The translations under genes and the position numbers were made by a program. Shown one piece after another: positions 62,446 through 64,000 of a DNA stretch of 64,000 nt. A model generated the notes under the pieces. That model ran no database searches. It had not been told where the DNA came from and was given only the letters and a program-made list of their open reading frames with translations. How positions within the stretch are numbered: the stretch's first letter is position 1; every line of letters starts with the position of its first letter. The stretch comes from Tribonema minus (Eukaryota; Sar; Xanthophyceae; Tribonematales; Tribonemataceae). The stretch lies in NCBI GenBank assembly GCA_017506865.1, contig JAFCMP010000279.1:186001-250000 (forward strand), in the 5' to 3' direction.

Positions 62446-63150
62446 ATGCGCGTCGCCGTCGTCGCCATACAGCTTCGGTCGCTGTACACAAGAGTAGCGG
62501 CGGCGCGGGAGGCCCGTGCGGAGAGCGTGCAGCCCTCCGACGCGCACGCGTTCCCGCGCTCGCAGCTCAGAGTGTATGACGAGGCCGACGACGGCCACAG
62601 GACCTGCACCCAGTTCGTCGACGCGGTGGGGCAGCGCGGATCCGGCTACTGGGACGACGTCATCGGAGCGTGCATCCAGAACCCCGGCGACATTGTGAGC
62701 GTGGTCAACGAGACCAACGGGACTCGCACCTTTTACGCAGGCGATACGCTCGAGCGCCACTTCAAGGCTCAGATCACGCAGCGCGTCGCTACGATGTATG
62801 ACCTAGAGGGCATGCAGGTTGTCGGCCCCGGCCGCGAGACCATGTCGTGGCCGCAGCTGGGCGCGCTGGGTGTCCAGTATACGCCCTCGGCCGCCGAGCT
62901 GGAAGGGATTCACAGCGTGTACGGGCAGCTGCAGGGGAAGCTCTCCCCGCAGCTCGTGCAGGAAAAACTCGAGGAGCTGCAGAGTCTGGCCCCGTCGCCT
63001 GAGGAATCGACACGTGGCGCGCATTGCAGAGCGTACACTGATAGTTATCCGCCTGCAAGTGTTTTTCGTGTCACTTTTGTGCTGCGCGCGTCGCGCACGT
63101 TCAGTAGGTTTCATCGTTCGCGAACCCTAACCCTAGCGGTGACCTTCTAG
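62446..63150 (+). CDS. Hypothetical island protein
   Basis: About 234 codons from ATG 62446 (MRVAVVAIQLRSLYTRVAAA); an open frame from 62167 is an alternative. Reads SGYWDDVIGACIQNPGDIVS, FYAGDTLERHFKAQITQRV and MSWPQLGALGVQYTPSAAEL, ending in a low-confidence basic tail that may be intron read-through. No family recognised. Confidence 0.5.
   Translation: MRVAVVAIQLRSLYTRVAAAREARAESVQPSDAHAFPRSQLRVYDEADDGHRTCTQFVDAVGQRGSGYWDDVIGACIQNPGDIVSVVNETNGTRTFYAGDTLERHFKAQITQRVATMYDLEGMQVVGPGRETMSWPQLGALGVQYTPSAAELEGIHSVYGQLQGKLSPQLVQEKLEELQSLAPSPEESTRGAHCRAYTDSYPPASVFRVTFVLRASRTFSRFHRSRTLTLAVTF
63121..63136. repeat. Short telomere-like CCCTAACCCTA
   Basis: Two near-perfect CCCTAA units just upstream of the Pmp-like gene. 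Too short to be a telomere. Confidence 0.6.
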
Positions 63151-63192
63151 AATTTTATCTCGCTGGATTGGTGGGGGCAGTCTCGAGGCGTC

Positions 63193-63862
63193 ATGGCCTG
63201 TGGGGTGAGGGCGTGGCTGATAGGAGTGCTCCTTGCGATAGGCGCGAGAGCAGATCCTCATGAGTGTCAGAAGGCGTTTCGGCACTTTGTAGTGGACGGG
63301 CCCGAGAGCGCTGGCGCTTTGACGACTGCAGCAGCTTGTCCCGACGCGACCATTAATGTGACATGGCGAGGCGACGTGACGATCCGGCAGCAGATCGTTG
63401 TGGGGAATGGAACCGCATTGCGCATGAGTGGATCCACACCTGCCAGTGTCATGAGAGGTGTAGGCGGCAATCGATTGATGGCCGTCTCTACAAGAGCCAA
63501 CGTCACGCTCGACAGCATGCACCTGATGAATGGCAATTATACCCGAGGAGGGGCAGTCCTCGTTGGCAAGAGCGGGCACCTGACCCTGCAGTCGTGCCTC
63601 TTAACGAACAATACCGCTGACAGCGACGGAGGCGCAATTTACAACCAAGGCGGCGTAGTCGTCGCGCGTGAATCGACGTTTATCGACAACTATGCTGATT
63701 ACTCAAGTGGTAGCGGGGGTGCCATATACAACCAATATGGAAATATGATTTTGCTAAAATCGACTTTCAGGACCAATACGGCTGCCTTTGGTGGAGCCAT
63801 AGACATCGAGGCGGGTACGGCCATCGTGCGAGCCTCGACATTTTCTGGTAATCGAGCAAAAT
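63193..63862 (+). CDS. Pmp-like beta-helix surface protein, first exon (partial)
   Basis: Starts at ATG 63193 with a signal peptide (MACGVRAWLIGVLLAIGARA). Then four repeats of a right-handed beta-helix with GGAI and T-x-N motifs: GGAVLVGKSGHLTLQSCLLT, GGAIYNQGGVVVARESTFID, GGAIYNQYGNMILLKSTFR and GGAIDIEAGTAIVRASTFSG. This matches the polymorphic membrane protein repeat known from Chlamydiae and also found in many protists. The exon ends at donor GTGAGTACC and the gene runs past the window, so it is a spliced eukaryotic gene. Likely secreted or surface-exposed. Confidence 0.75.
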
Positions 63863-64000
63863 GTGAGTACCATGTCGTGGCGTCATGCGATGAATATTGT
63901 TCGCTCGCTTTTGTGCATTTACCGCGCATCTACTCGACTAATAGTATGCATGCTTCATGACTTTTGCATAAACTCCGTGCCAGTGACGTTTTGCGCGGCG

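Noticed and set aside
1-64000. tRNA or rRNA genes
   Set aside because: No cloverleaf-like or conserved rRNA segment was recognised by eye; a covariance search could overturn this.

Overview
The window is eukaryotic. The first half has long introns, canonical GT-AG junctions (at least two look GC-AG), a large multi-exon gene on the minus strand and a second multi-exon gene on the plus strand. It also holds non-LTR, Copia and Gypsy retroelements, microsatellites and telomere-like GGGTTAGGG motifs. Gene content (LRR/EF-hand protein, Pmp-type beta-helix surface protein, giant-virus-like genes) suggests a unicellular alga or another protist. The species cannot be fixed from the sequence.

Layout. 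(1) 1-15.9 kb, minus strand: a gene of at least 18 recognisable exons. From the high-coordinate end it runs through unassigned exons, a run with EF-hand loops (10.6, 9.5, 8.9 kb), charged helical exons (8.0-4.3 kb) and leucine-rich repeats (4.3 kb to the window edge). Reading phases agree from about 11.2 kb down to 1.7 kb. (2) 17.3-18.8 kb: a 5'-truncated non-LTR retrotransposon copy with a 14-bp target duplication; a short sister copy lies in an intron at 0.35-0.53 kb. (3) 22.2-29 kb, plus strand: four tandem 732-bp units, each with a 135-nt phase-0 exon, followed by further phase-0 exons of an unrecognised gene. (4) 31.2-33.7 kb: a short, internally deleted Copia element with 208-bp LTRs and a 5-bp target duplication.

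(5) From a perfect 17-bp inverted repeat at 34.68-34.71 kb to the window end the sequence becomes GC-rich and gene-dense. It carries a mucin-like surface protein, ankyrin proteins, a kinase-like protein and a MYND finger protein, a repertoire common in large DNA viruses of algae and amoebae. No capsid, polymerase or packaging gene is visible, and several genes carry introns, so this is a virus-like or mixed island rather than a proven viral genome. A young 10.6-kb Gypsy element (38.6-49.2 kb) splits it at the 3' end of the kinase-like gene.

(6) 53.1-56.7 kb holds the most striking object: a compact minus-strand DNA transposon. An IS4-type DDE transposase is followed 12 nt later by an intact 779-residue Fanzor (eukaryotic TnpB/OMEGA) nuclease with a complete RuvC triad, a four-cysteine zinc ribbon and a basic N-terminus. 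(7) 59.2-61.3 kb is an ankyrin-type gene whose single intron is three tandem copies of one ~108-bp unit carrying splice-signal copies. (8) The end holds an orphan C-terminal exon and the first exon of a Pmp-like beta-helix protein.
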